Shown here: piece after piece, positions 1-9,890 of the stretch | Layout of the letters: each line of letters begins with the position of its first letter | Numbering within the stretch: the first letter of the stretch is position 1 | Assembly (NCBI RefSeq): GCF_963678635.1 | Contig: NW_026970820.1 | Span: forward strand, 744,001 to 808,000 | Origin: Symsagittifera roscoffensis | Lineage: Eukaryota > Xenacoelomorpha > Acoela > Convolutidae | Length of the DNA stretch: 64,000 nt | Reading direction: 5' to 3' | Notes under the pieces: model-generated | What the model saw: the letters and a program-made list of their open reading frames with translations, nothing else | Databases searched by the model: none | Told to the model about the DNA's origin: nothing | Made by a program: the position numbers and the translations under genes

Positions 1-1032
1 AAAAAACTGCAGAAAAGAAAGGGAATTTTGAACTTTAACCTTTTTTCTTCTTCAAATGGCGATACTTAGAATAATTTTTCAGCTGAAAAGTTCAAAAAAA
101 ATCAAAAAATTCAAATTTTGAAAAATTAGTAAAAAAATCTCATCAGTCTGTTTATTGGAGTCTTCGAGGTTTTGGGAGACCTTATCTGGCGGCTAACAAC
201 AAGTGGGTCACTTATTTTAAAATTTTGAGAAAGGTCAAAAAAACCTGTTTTTACGATTTTTTAGACAGAAATCCGAAAGCAATATCTTGGCTTAAAACAA
301 AAACGAGGGCCTAAAAATAGTACAAACAGTACTCCCACATAAAGTACATTAGGTTGGAAAGAAGAAATTGACTCTGATTCAAAAATCGTTTTATAACTTT
401 ATTTCTGAACAAAAAATTGTAAAAAAATCAAAAACTGAAAAATTTTCTGAAAAAAATGATTGTTTTGAAAAAGTGCCAATTTTCAGCTGAAACTTTTCAT
501 TTTAGCTAAAAAAGCCAGAGCAAGGCCCTTTAAGCTCAAATAAATTAATTCAGCAAATTATTTTCAAGTTTTTTCGTTAAAGGCTTTTATTTTGAAAAAG
601 TATTCAAAAATGGGTAAAAAAAAGTCAAAAAAATCAATTTTCTCAGATTCAAAAACCTCCACCACCATGATGATTAGTTCGCTAGGTAGGACTGCTGAAA
701 CCAATTTAGACGTATTTTCATAATTATATCAAAATTTTTATTTATTTTTGAGAATTAAGCAAAATAAAAACTTTTCCCAAATTGGGCAAAAAGCCCAAAT
801 TAGCCCAAACACCTGTTAAAAATTGTTGGGTCGAAAAATCACAAAAGGAAACCCCTATTCGTTTGACATTTTAGGGCCGCATGCAAAAAATTAGACCAAT
901 CTAACCTGACAATTTCGAGAATCAACTTTTTTGTCAAAATTCTCTAAAGACCAATTTAGGGAGATTACTTGTACCGGTGGGGGCCCTACCCCACCTAAAA
1001 AATTTTTGAAATGCTGGAACGCGGCCACCTAG
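1..1032 (+). repeat. Partial U satellite unit (3' part)
   Basis: This is the 3' part of a U unit cut by the window edge; its first bases correspond to about position 2210 inside U1. It carries the TTTTCAGCTGAAAA palindrome (76-89), the conserved end block and an L-type terminal hairpin (976-995), and it ends at CTAG (1029-1032). The AAGTGGGTCAC variant near 200 links it to U1, U21 and U22. No gene is seen. Confidence 0.9.
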
Positions 1033-1040
1033 CACCCTCA

Positions 1041-1050
1041 AGGTCACGTG
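1041..1050. other. CACGTG start-box palindrome (type A)
   Basis: All type A units begin CACCCTCAAGGTCACGTG directly after the CTAG of the previous unit. When AC follows, as here, the perfect 10-bp palindrome GTCACGTGAC is formed. CACGTG is the E-box class of bHLH protein sites, but no protein binding is shown by the sequence. Type B units instead carry GGTACTAGTG at the same place, which holds the palindrome ACTAGT. Confidence 0.6.
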
Positions 1051-1477
1051 ACTAATTTTGTTTTTGGTATTTTCTGTAACCAAAACAATAAGGTCATGCG
1101 CCAATATCATGGCCTCAAGCAAAGACGTCGGACTCTACGCATTCACATCAGCCTTGAGCCCTTCGGGCGCAAATGCCAATGCTCAATTAATTTTGCCTGG
1201 TGAAAACTTTTTAAGAAAAATTCTGACAAATTTTAAGTTAAACAACCACCAAAAAACGCAAAGATTTCAAAATGTGAAACAATCAAGTTTTTGCTAATAC
1301 CGGGCATGCAGTGAGACTGATTTCGGCAAAAATAAAATGGAAAATGAAGGAAATGGAAAGAAAAAAATTGTTCAAAATAAGAACGCAACATCAAAAACTT
1401 ATTTGATCTCCACTAATGTCATAATTCCGATCAAGCTGATGTCAGATTTTAAGCGTAGAATTTACGGTTACGGCTGC

Positions 1478-1502
1478 TCCCTCTACAGGTCCCAGAGGGA
1501 CC
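1478..1502. other. Core GC hairpin with two exclusive folds
   Basis: GGTCCC (1488-1493), loop AGA, GGGACC (1497-1502) form a 6-bp stem. An alternative 7-bp stem, TCCCTCT (1478-1484) with AGAGGGA (1494-1500), uses the same bases, so the two folds exclude each other. The inner 15 bp are unchanged in all 25 U copies that contain this region, and GAGTGAGCATCCTACC follows in almost all. The outer arm is TCTCTCT in U5, U7, U11, U13 and U15, which weakens only the second fold. I units have a longer hairpin of the same type at the matching place. Confidence 0.75.
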
Positions 1503-2283
1503 GAGTGAGCATCCTACCTCGATCCAGGATAACGGATAGTTGTTTTTAATTTTTCACAAAATTGTTTTTCACTAATGCTTGTTTTCAATTCCTCATGAGA
1601 AGCTGTATAAAATTTTTAAAAAATTGATTTTATAAATCAATGGTTCCAAGAATAACGGATGTTAGGCGGTTACAAATGCGGTTGATGAAAACTAGTTAGG
1701 GATAATGATGAGAAAAATTGTAAGTTTTCAAATGAATTTAAAATTTTTTTTTCTTTTTTTCTTTTGTAAATCAGGAGAAATGAATCAGTTTTTTTTTAAG
1801 TTTTCCTCGCACCATCCACTGTTGTTAAGTAATGAAGATTCCTGTTCTAGCCGTTTATAACACTTTGGCAGAAAAAACATCAAAATGATGGAAAAGTTTT
1901 TAAAAAAGAGAAAAAATTAAAAATTATGTTTTTTTTTAAAGAGTCAAAAATTTGTAATTTTCAAAATTGAAAAAAAGTGAAAATTAATTACATATTACAA
2001 TTCAGCGTACCCAATTTAGTGGGTCTAGCATTTTAAATTACCAAAAAATGTTTAAAATTGTAGATTTTATGAAGTTTTCATTTTGGCTATTTTTCCTCGT
2101 CGCCTCCACTTAAGGCACCTTTGAGCCAACTTGAGAAACTGGAACCTAAACAAGCTATACAGATAGTCTGAATGAGCCATTTTCAGCGTGATAAGACGCC
2201 TGGAAGAAAAAAAACTGCAGAAAAGAAAGGGAATTTTGAACTTTAACCTTTTTTCTTCTTCAAATGGCGATACTTAGAATAAT

Positions 2284-2297
2284 TTTTCAGCTGAAAA
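2284..2297. other. TTTTCAGCTGAAAA palindrome
   Basis: Perfect 14-bp palindrome, present once per unit at about +1250 and kept in most copies. U9 has CATCTG and U5/U11 have CAGGTG, which break it. TTTTCAG also resembles a 3' splice acceptor, but no exon or gene model supports that reading. Confidence 0.6.
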
Positions 2298-2960
2298 GTT
2301 CAAAAAAAATCTAAAAATTCAAATTTTGAAAAAATTTGTAAAAAAATCTCATCAGTCTGTTTATTGGAGTCTTCGAAGTTTTGGGAGACCTTATCTGGCG
2401 GCTAACAACAAGTGGGTCACTTATTTTAAAATTTTGAGAAAGGTCAAAAAAACCTGTTTTTACGATTTTTTAGACAGAAATCCGAAAGCAATATCTTGGC
2501 TAAAAACAAAAATGAGGGCCTAAAATTAGTACAAACAGTACTCCCACGTAAGGTACATTAGGTTGGAAACAAAAAATTGACTCTGACTCAAAAATCGTTT
2601 TTTAACTTTATTTCTGAACAAAAAATTGTAAAAAAATCAAAAATTAAAAATTTTTTTGAAAAAATTGATTGTTTTGAAAAAGTGCCAATTTTTAGCTGAA
2701 ACTTTTCATCTTAGCTAAGAAAGCCAGAGCAATGTCCTTTAAGCTCAAATAAATTAATATAGCAAATTATTTTTAAGTTTTTTCGTTAGAGGCTTTTATT
2801 TTGAAAAAGTATCGAAAAATGGGTAAAAAAAAGTCAAAAAAAACAATTTTCTCAGATTCAAAAACCTCCACCACCATGATGATTAGTGCGTTACATAGTA
2901 CTGCTGAGACCAGTTTAGACTTACTTTCATAAAAATATCAAAATTTTTACTTATTTTTGA

Positions 2961-3242
2961 GAATTAAGCAAAATAAAAACTTTTCCCAAATTGGGCAAAA
3001 AGCCCAAATTAGCCCAAACACCTGTTAAAAATTGTTGGGTCAAAAAATCACAAAAGGAAACCCCCATTCATTTGACATTTTAGGGCCGCATGCAAAAAAT
3101 TAGACCATTCTAACCTGACAATTTCGAGAATCGACTTTTTTGCAAAATTTCTCTATAGTCCATTTGAGGGATATTACTTGTACCGGTGGGGGCCCCTACC
3201 CCACCTCAAAAAATTTTGTAATGCTGGAACGCGGCCACCTAG
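2961..3242 (+). repeat. Near-invariant terminal block of the U unit
   Basis: From GAATTAAGCAAAATAAAAAC to the closing CTAG the copies differ at only a few positions, while upstream parts carry many substitutions and A/T-run length changes. The block holds the TTGGGC-AAAAA-GCCCAA hairpin (2991-3007) with further CCCAA and TTGGG words around it, the CCGCATGC box, ACCGGT, the terminal hairpin (3185-3205) and GGCCACCTAG. The last ~110 bp come in two alleles, L and M. This reference copy is M. Confidence 0.8.
3185..3205. other. Terminal GC hairpin, M allele
   Basis: GGTGGGG and CCCCACC form a 7-bp stem with loop GCCCCTA, 27 bp before GGCCACCTAG. It is present at the end of every U unit; the L allele differs by one C in the loop. 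The matching hairpins of I units keep pairing with different stem bases. ACCGGT overlaps its left side. Confidence 0.85.
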
Positions 3243-5457
3243 CACAATCAGGTACTAGTGGTGGATGTTTGTTTTTCGTATTTAGTCAAACCAAAAGAGA
3301 GTGCCGTCAAGCATCGACATCATGTGGTCAAGCAAATACATGGACTTCTACGCATTCCCATTAGCAATGCGCCCTTCGGGCGCAAATGCCAATGCTCAAT
3401 TCATTTTGCCAGGTGAAAAAAAAACATTAATTAAAAAGTTCAGATAAATTTTACTTTAAACTACCACCAAAAATTGTAAAGCTTTCAGAGTGTAAGACAA
3501 TCAAGTCTTTGCCATTACCGGACATGCAGTGAGACTGGTTTTGGCAAAAGTAAAATAGAAAATGTAGAAAATAGAAAGAAAGATTTGTTCAAAAAAAAGA
3601 ACGCAACATCAAAAACTTATTTGATCTCCGCTAATGTCATAATTCCGATCAGGCTGATTTCAGATTTTAAGCGTAGAGTTTACGGTTACGGCTGCTCCCT
3701 CTACAGGTCCCAGAGGGACCGAGTGAGCATCCTACCTCGATCCAGGATAACGGATAGTTGTTTTTAGTTTTTCACAAAATTTTTTTTCACTATTCCTTGT
3801 TTTCAATTCCTCATGAGAAGCTGTATTAACTTTCAAAAAAATTGATTATATTAATCAATGCTTCCAAGAACAACTGATGTGAGGCGGTTACAAATGCGGT
3901 TGGTGAAAACTAGTATGGGATAATGATGACAAAATTTGTAAGTTTTCAAATGAATTTAAAAACAGTTTTTTGCTTTTTTCTTTTATAAATTGGGAGAAAT
4001 GAATCACTTTTTTTTAAGTTTTCCTCGCACCACCCACTGTTCTTAAGTAATGAAGATTCCTGTTCTAGCCGTTTATAACACTTTGCCAGAAAAAACATCA
4101 ATATGATGTAAAATGTTTTAAAAAAAAGAAAAATTTAAAAATTATGTTTTACAAAAAAAATCAAAAACTTGTAATTTTCAAAATTGAAAAAAAGTGAAAA
4201 TTAGTTGCATATTACGATTCAGCGTACCCAACTTAGTAGGTCTAGCATTTTAAATTACCAAAAAATATTGAAAATTGTAGATTTTATGAAGTTTTCATTT
4301 TGGCTATTTTTCCTTGTCGCCTCCACTTAAGGCACCTTTGAGCCAACTTGAGAAACTGGAACCTAAACAAGCTGCACAGATGGTCAAAATGAGCCATTTT
4401 CAGCGTGATAACACGCCTGGAAGAAAAAAAACTCCAGAAAAGAGAGAAAATTATGAACTTGAACCTTTTTTCTTCTTCAAATGGCGATACTTAGAATAAT
4501 TTTTCAGCTGAAAAGTTCAAAAAATATCAAAAATTTCAAATTTTGACAAAAATTTTAAAAAATCTCATCAGTCTATTTATTGGAGTGTTCGAGGTTTTGG
4601 GAGACCTTATCTGGCGGCTACCAACAAGTGGATCACTTATTTTAAAGTTTTGAGAAAGGTCAAAAAAACATGTTTTTTCGATTTTTTTGACAGAATTCCG
4701 GAAGCAATATCTTGGCTAAAAACAAGAATGAGGGCCTAAAATTAGTACAAACAGTACTCCCACATAAGGTACATTAGGTTGGAAACAAAAAACTTACTCT
4801 GACTCAAAAATCGTTTTTTAACTTTATTTCTGAAGAAGAAATTGAAAAGAAATCAAAAACTTAAAAATTTTTTGAAAAAAATGATTGTTTTGAAAAAGTG
4901 CCAATTTTTAGCTGAAACTTTTCATTTTAGCTAATAAAGCCAGAGCAATGCCCTTTAAGCTCAAATAATTTAATTATGCAAATTATTTTCAAGTTTTTTC
5001 GTTAAAGCCTTTTATTTTGAAAAAGTATTCAAAAATGGGTAAAAAAAATTCAAAAAAATCAATTTTCTCCGATTCAAAAACCTCCACTACCATGATGATT
5101 AGTGCGTTAGATAGGACTGCTGAGATCAATTTAGACGTTCTTTCATAAGTATATCAAAATTTTTACTTATTTTTGAGAATTAGGCAAAATAAAAACTTTT
5201 CCCAAATTGGGCAAAAAGCCCAAATTAGCCCAAACACCTGTTAAAAATTGTTGGGTCAAAAAATCACAAAAGGAAACCCCTATTCGTTTGACATTTTAGG
5301 GCCGCATGCAAAAAATTAGACCAATCTAACCTGACAATTTCGAGAATCAACTTTTTTGTCAAGATTCTCTAAAGACCAATTTAGGGAGATTACTTGTACC
5401 GGTGGGGGCCCTACCCCACCTAAAAAATTTTTGAAATGTTGGAACGCGGCCACCTAG
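3243..5457 (+). repeat. U satellite unit U2 (type B start, L end)
   Basis: Full 2215-bp unit. Start box GGTACTAGTG followed by GTGGATGTTTG. GCGCCC-TTC-GGGCGC hairpin at 3369-3383, core hairpin at 3706-3720, terminal hairpin at 5401-5420. The second half (AGCTGCACAGATGGTCAAAATG near 4370, TCTATTTATTGGAGTG near 4570) matches U19 and U24. Confidence 0.92.
3369..3383. other. GCGCCC-TTC-GGGCGC hairpin
   Basis: Perfect 6-bp stem with triloop TTC, extended to 7 bp by T3368/A3384, at about +127 in most U units. Some copies carry broken versions: GCCCATCGGGCG in U4, U23 and U25, GCCCATCGGGCTC in U9, CCCTTAGGGCGC in U16 and GAGCCC in U1. It is therefore less strictly kept than the core and terminal hairpins. 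Confidence 0.7.
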
Positions 5458-7673
5458 CACAATCAGGTACTAGTGGTGGATGTTTGTTTTTCGTATTTAG
5501 TCAAACCAAAAGAGAGCGTGGTCATGCATCGACATAATGTGCTCAAGCAAATATGTGGACTTCTACGCATTCCCATTCGCAATGCGCCCTTCGGGCGCAA
5601 ATGCCAATGGTCAATTAATTTTGCCGGGTGAACACTTTTTAAAGAAAAATTCTGATAAATTTTAACTTAAACTACCACCATAAAACGAAAACATTTCAAA
5701 GTGTGAAACAATCAAGTTTTTGCTAATACCGGGCATGCAGTGAGACTAATTTCGGCAAAAATAAAATGGAAAATGAAAGAAAAGGAAAGAAAAAAATTGT
5801 TCAAAATAAGAACGCAACATCAAAAACTTATTTGATTTCCGCTTATGTCAGAATTCCGATCAGGCTGATTTCAGATTTTAAGCATAGAATTTACGGTTAC
5901 GGCTGCTCCCTCTACAGGTCCCAGAGGGACCGAGTGAGCATCCTACCTCGATCCAGGATACCGGATAGTTGTTTTTAATTTTTCACAAAATTTTTTTTCA
6001 CTATTGCTTTTTTGCATTTCCCCATGAGAAGCTGTATGAATTTTTAAAAAATTGATTTTATTAATCAAGGCTTCCAAGAACAACTGATATTAGGCGGTTA
6101 CAAATGCGGTTGGTGAAAACTAGTAAGGGATAATGATGAGAAAAATTGTAAGTTTTCAAATGATTTTAAAAAGAGTTTTTTTCTTTTTTCTTTTGTAAAT
6201 CGGGAGAAGTGAATCAGTTTTTTTTTAAGTTTTCCTCGCACCACCCACTGTTCTTAAGTAATGAAGATTCCTGTTGTAGCCGTTTAAAACACTTTGGCAG
6301 AAAAAACATAAATATGATGTAAAATGTTTTTAAAAAGAGAAAAATGTAAAAATTATGTTTTTAAAAAAAACAATCAAAAACTTGTAATTTTCAAAATTGA
6401 AAAAAAATGAAAATTAATTGCATATTACGCTTCAGCGTACCCATTTTAGTGGGTCTAGCTTTTTAAATTACCAAAAAATATTGAAAATTGTAGATTTTAT
6501 GAAGTTTTCTTTTTGGCTATTTTTCCTTGTCGCCTCCACATAAGGCACCTTTGAGCCAACTTGAGAAACTGGAACCTAAACAAGCTATACAGATAGTCTG
6601 AATGAGCCTTTTTCAATGTGATAACACGCCTGGAAGAAAAAAAAACTCCAGAAAAGAAAGAAAATTTTGAACTTTAACCTTTTTTCTTCTTCAAATGGCG
6701 ATACTTAGAATAATTTTTCAGCTGAAAAGTTCAAAAAAAATCAAAAAATTCAAATTTTGAAAAAATTTTTAAAAAAATCTCATCAGTCTGTTTATTGGAG
6801 TCTTCGAGGTTTTGGGAGATCTTATCTGGCGGCTAATAACAAAATGTTCACTTATTATAAAAATTTGAGAAAGGTCAAAAAAACATGTTTTTTCGATTTT
6901 TTTGACTGAATTCCGAAAGCAATATCTTGGCTAAAAACAAAAATGAGGGCCTAAAATTAGTACAAACAGTACTCCCACATAAAGTACATTAGGTTGGAAA
7001 CAAAAAATTGACTCTGACTCAAAAATCGTTTTTTAACTTTATTTCTGAACAAAAAATTGTAAAAAAATCAAAAATTAAAAAATTTTTTGAAAAAAACGAT
7101 TGTTTTGAAAAAGTGCCAATTTTTAGCTGAAACTTTTCATTTTAGCTAAGAAAGCCAGATCAACGTTCTTTAAGCTCAAATAATTTAATTAAGCAAATTA
7201 TTTTCAAGTTTTTTCGTTAAAGGCTTTTATTTTGAAAAAGTATTCAAAAATGGGTAAAAAAAAGTCAAAAAAATTAATTTTCTCAGATTGAAAAACCTCC
7301 ACTGCCATGATGATTAGTTCGTTCGATAGGACTACTGAGATCAATTTAGACGTATTTTCATAAGTATATCAAAATTTTTATTTATTTTTGAGAATTAAGC
7401 AAAATAAAAACTTTTCCCAAATTGGGCAAAAAGCCCAAATTAGCCCAAACACCTGTTAAAAATTGTTGGGTCAAAAAATCACAAAAAGAAACCCCTATTC
7501 GTTTGACATTTTAGGGCCGCATGCAAAAAATTAGACCATTCTAACCTGACAATTTCGAGAATCGACTTTTTTGCAAAATTTCTCTATAGTCCATTTGAGG
7601 GATATTACTTGTACCGGTGGGGGCCCCTACCCCACCTCAAAAAATTTTGTAATGCTGGAACGCGGCCACCTAG
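5458..7673 (+). repeat. U satellite unit U3 (type B start, M end)
   Basis: Full 2216-bp unit. The first ~140 bp match U2, U15 and U21, but from about 5600 (GCCGGGTGAACAC) it matches U12 closely, so the copy is mosaic. Core hairpin 5917-5931, terminal hairpin 7616-7636. Confidence 0.92.
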
Positions 7674-9890
7674 CACCCTCAAGGTCACGTGACTTATTTT
7701 TGGTTTTGGTATTTTCTGAAACCAAAGCGAGCATGGTCATGCATCGACATCATGTGCTCAAGCAAATACGTGGACTTCTACGCATTCCCATTCGCAATGC
7801 GCCCATCGGGCGAAAATGCCAATGCATAATTAATTTTGCCAGGTGAAAAAAAAATTTTAAAGAAAAATTCTGATAAATTTTAATCTAAACTATCACCAAA
7901 AAACGCAAAGATTTCAAATTGTAAAACAATCAAGTTTTTGCTATTACCGGGCATGCAGTGAGACTGATTTCGGCAAAATTAAAAGAGAAAATGAAGGAAA
8001 TGGAAAGAAAAAAACTGTTCAAAATAAGAACGCAACATCAAAAATACTTATTTGATCTCTGCAAATGTCATAATTCCGATCAGGCTGATTTCAGATTTTA
8101 AGCATAGAATTTACGGTTACGGCTGCTCCCTCTATAGGTCCCAGAGGGACCGAGTGAGCATCCTACCTCGATCCAGGATAACGGATAGTTGTTTTTCATT
8201 TTTCATAAAATTTTTTTTTTCTTTAATGCTTGTTTTCATTTTCACATGAGAAGCTGTAGACATTTCAAAACATTTTGATTTCATGAAACAATGGTTCTAA
8301 GAACAACTGACGTTAGGGTTGGTGAAATACGGTTGGTGAAAACTGGTAAAGGATAATGTTGAGAAAAATTGTAAGCTTTAGGAAAATTTAAAAAACATGT
8401 TTTTTCTTCTTTTTTTTGTAAATCGGGAGAAATCATTCAAATTTTTAAATTTTACCTTAAACCAACTATTTTTCTTAAGTAATGAAGATTCCTGTTCTAG
8501 CCTTTTATGAAACTTTGGCAGAAAAAACATCAAAATTTTGAAAATGTTTTAAAATAAAGAAAAACTATAAATTATGTTATTTTTGCAAAAAAAATCAAAA
8601 AATAGTAAATTTAAAAATTAAAAAAAAGTGAAAAACAATTGCGTATTGCGATTCAGCGTACCCAAAATAGTGGGTCTAGCATTTTAAATTACCAAAAAAC
8701 GTTGAAAATTGTAGATTTTATGAAGTTTTCATTTTGGCTATTTTTCCTTGTCGCCTCCACTTAAGGCACCTTTGAGCCAACTTGAGAAACTGGAATTTAA
8801 ACAAGCTATACAGATAGTCTGAATGAGCCATTTTTAGCGTGATAACACGCCTGGAAGAAAAAAACTGCAGAAAAGAAAGGAAATTTTGAACTTTGACCTT
8901 TTTTCTTCTTCAAATGGCGATACTTAGAATAATTTTTCAGCTGAAAAGTTCAAAAAAAATCAAAAAATTCAAATTTTGAAGAAATTTAAAAAAATTCTCA
9001 TCAGTCTGTTTATTGGAGTCTTCGAGGTTTTAGAAGATCTTATCTGGCGGCTAACAACAAAAGGATCACTTATTATAAAAATTTGAGAAAGGTCAAAAAA
9101 ACATGTTTTTTCGATTTTTTTGACAGAATTCCGAAAGCAATATCTTGGCTAAAAACAAGAATGAGGGCCTAAAATTAGTACAAACAGTACTCCCACATAA
9201 GGTACATTAGGTTGGAAACAAAAAATTTACTCTGACTCAAAAATCGTTTTTTAACTTTATTTCTGAACAAGAAATTGAAAAGAAATCAAAAACTTAAAAA
9301 TTTTTTGAAAAAAATGATTGTTTTGAAAAAGTGCCAAATTTTAGCTGAAACTTTTCATTTTAGCTAAGAAAGCCAGAACAATGCCCTTTAAGCTCAAATA
9401 AATTAATATAGCAATTTTTATTCAAGTTTTTTCGTTAGAGGCTTTTTTTTTGAAAAAGTATTCAAAAATAGGTAAAAAAAAGTCAAAAAAATCAATTTTC
9501 TCCGATTCAAAAACGTCCACTACCATGATGATTTGTTCGTTAGATAGGACTGCTGAGATCACTTTAGACTTACTTTCATAAAAATATCAAAATTTTTACT
9601 TATTTTTGAGAATTAGGCAAAATAAAAACTTTTCCCAGATTGGGCAAAAAGCCCAAATTAGCCCAAACACCTGTTAAAAATTGTTCGGTCAAAAAATCAC
9701 AAAAGGAAACCCCTATTCGTTTGACATTTTAGGGCCGCATGCAAAAATTTAGACCAATCTAACCTGACAATTTCGAGAATCGACTTTTTTGTCAAAATTC
9801 TCTAAAGACCAATTTAGGGAGATTACTTGTACCGGTGGGGGCCCTACCCCACCTAAAAAATTTTTGAAATGCTGGAACGCGGCCACCTAG
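7674..9890 (+). repeat. U satellite unit U4 (type A start, L end)
   Basis: Full 2217-bp unit and one of the most diverged U copies, with CCCATCGGGCG in the +127 hairpin and GTTAGGGTTGGTGAAATACGG near 8310. U23 (also 2217 bp) and the first 870 bp of the right-edge copy show no difference I could see by eye. The flanks of these copies differ, so identity runs CTAG to CTAG. Core hairpin 8137-8151, terminal hairpin 9834-9853. Confidence 0.92.

Larger units (their letters stand above)
1033..3242 (+). repeat. U satellite unit U1 (type A start, M end)
   Basis: Full 2210-bp unit, used here as the reference for landmarks. After the CACGTG start box it has a distinctive patch at about 1080-1140 (AATAAGGTCATGCGCC and GACGTCGGACTC) shared only with U16. 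The core hairpin is at 1488-1502, the TTTTCAGCTGAAAA palindrome at 2284-2297, the TTGGGC hairpin at 2991-3007 and the terminal hairpin at 3185-3205. The GCGCCC hairpin near 1160 is imperfect in this copy (GAGCCC on the left arm). Short ORFs here are not conserved as proteins. Confidence 0.92.

Noticed and set aside
1470..1535. GC-rich segment around the core hairpin as a tRNA or pol III gene
   Set aside because: No cloverleaf can be drawn and neither an A box nor a GGTTCGANTCC-type B box is present on either strand.
1337..1549. A ~70-codon ORF recurring in most U units (contains IPIRLISDFKR and SLYRSQRDRVSILPRSR)
   Set aside because: It only restates the conserved DNA around the core hairpin. 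U16 (7-base deletion near 37185), U14 (1-base deletion near 32737) and U4/U23 (indel before the ATG-distal part) break or shorten the frame, so there is no sign of protein-level selection.
1662..1667. TTAGGC in each unit as a nematode-type telomere repeat
   Set aside because: It occurs once per unit, not in tandem, so it is no telomeric tract.
2284..2297. TTTTCAG as a true splice acceptor
   Set aside because: No open exon follows, no matching donor or gene model is visible, and the word is part of a palindrome.
3140..3364. ORF of 74-98 codons across the unit boundary (MQNFSIVHLRDITCTGGG...)
   Set aside because: It exists only in M-allele units and translates the terminal hairpin and CTAG region; its 3' part changes frame between start types.
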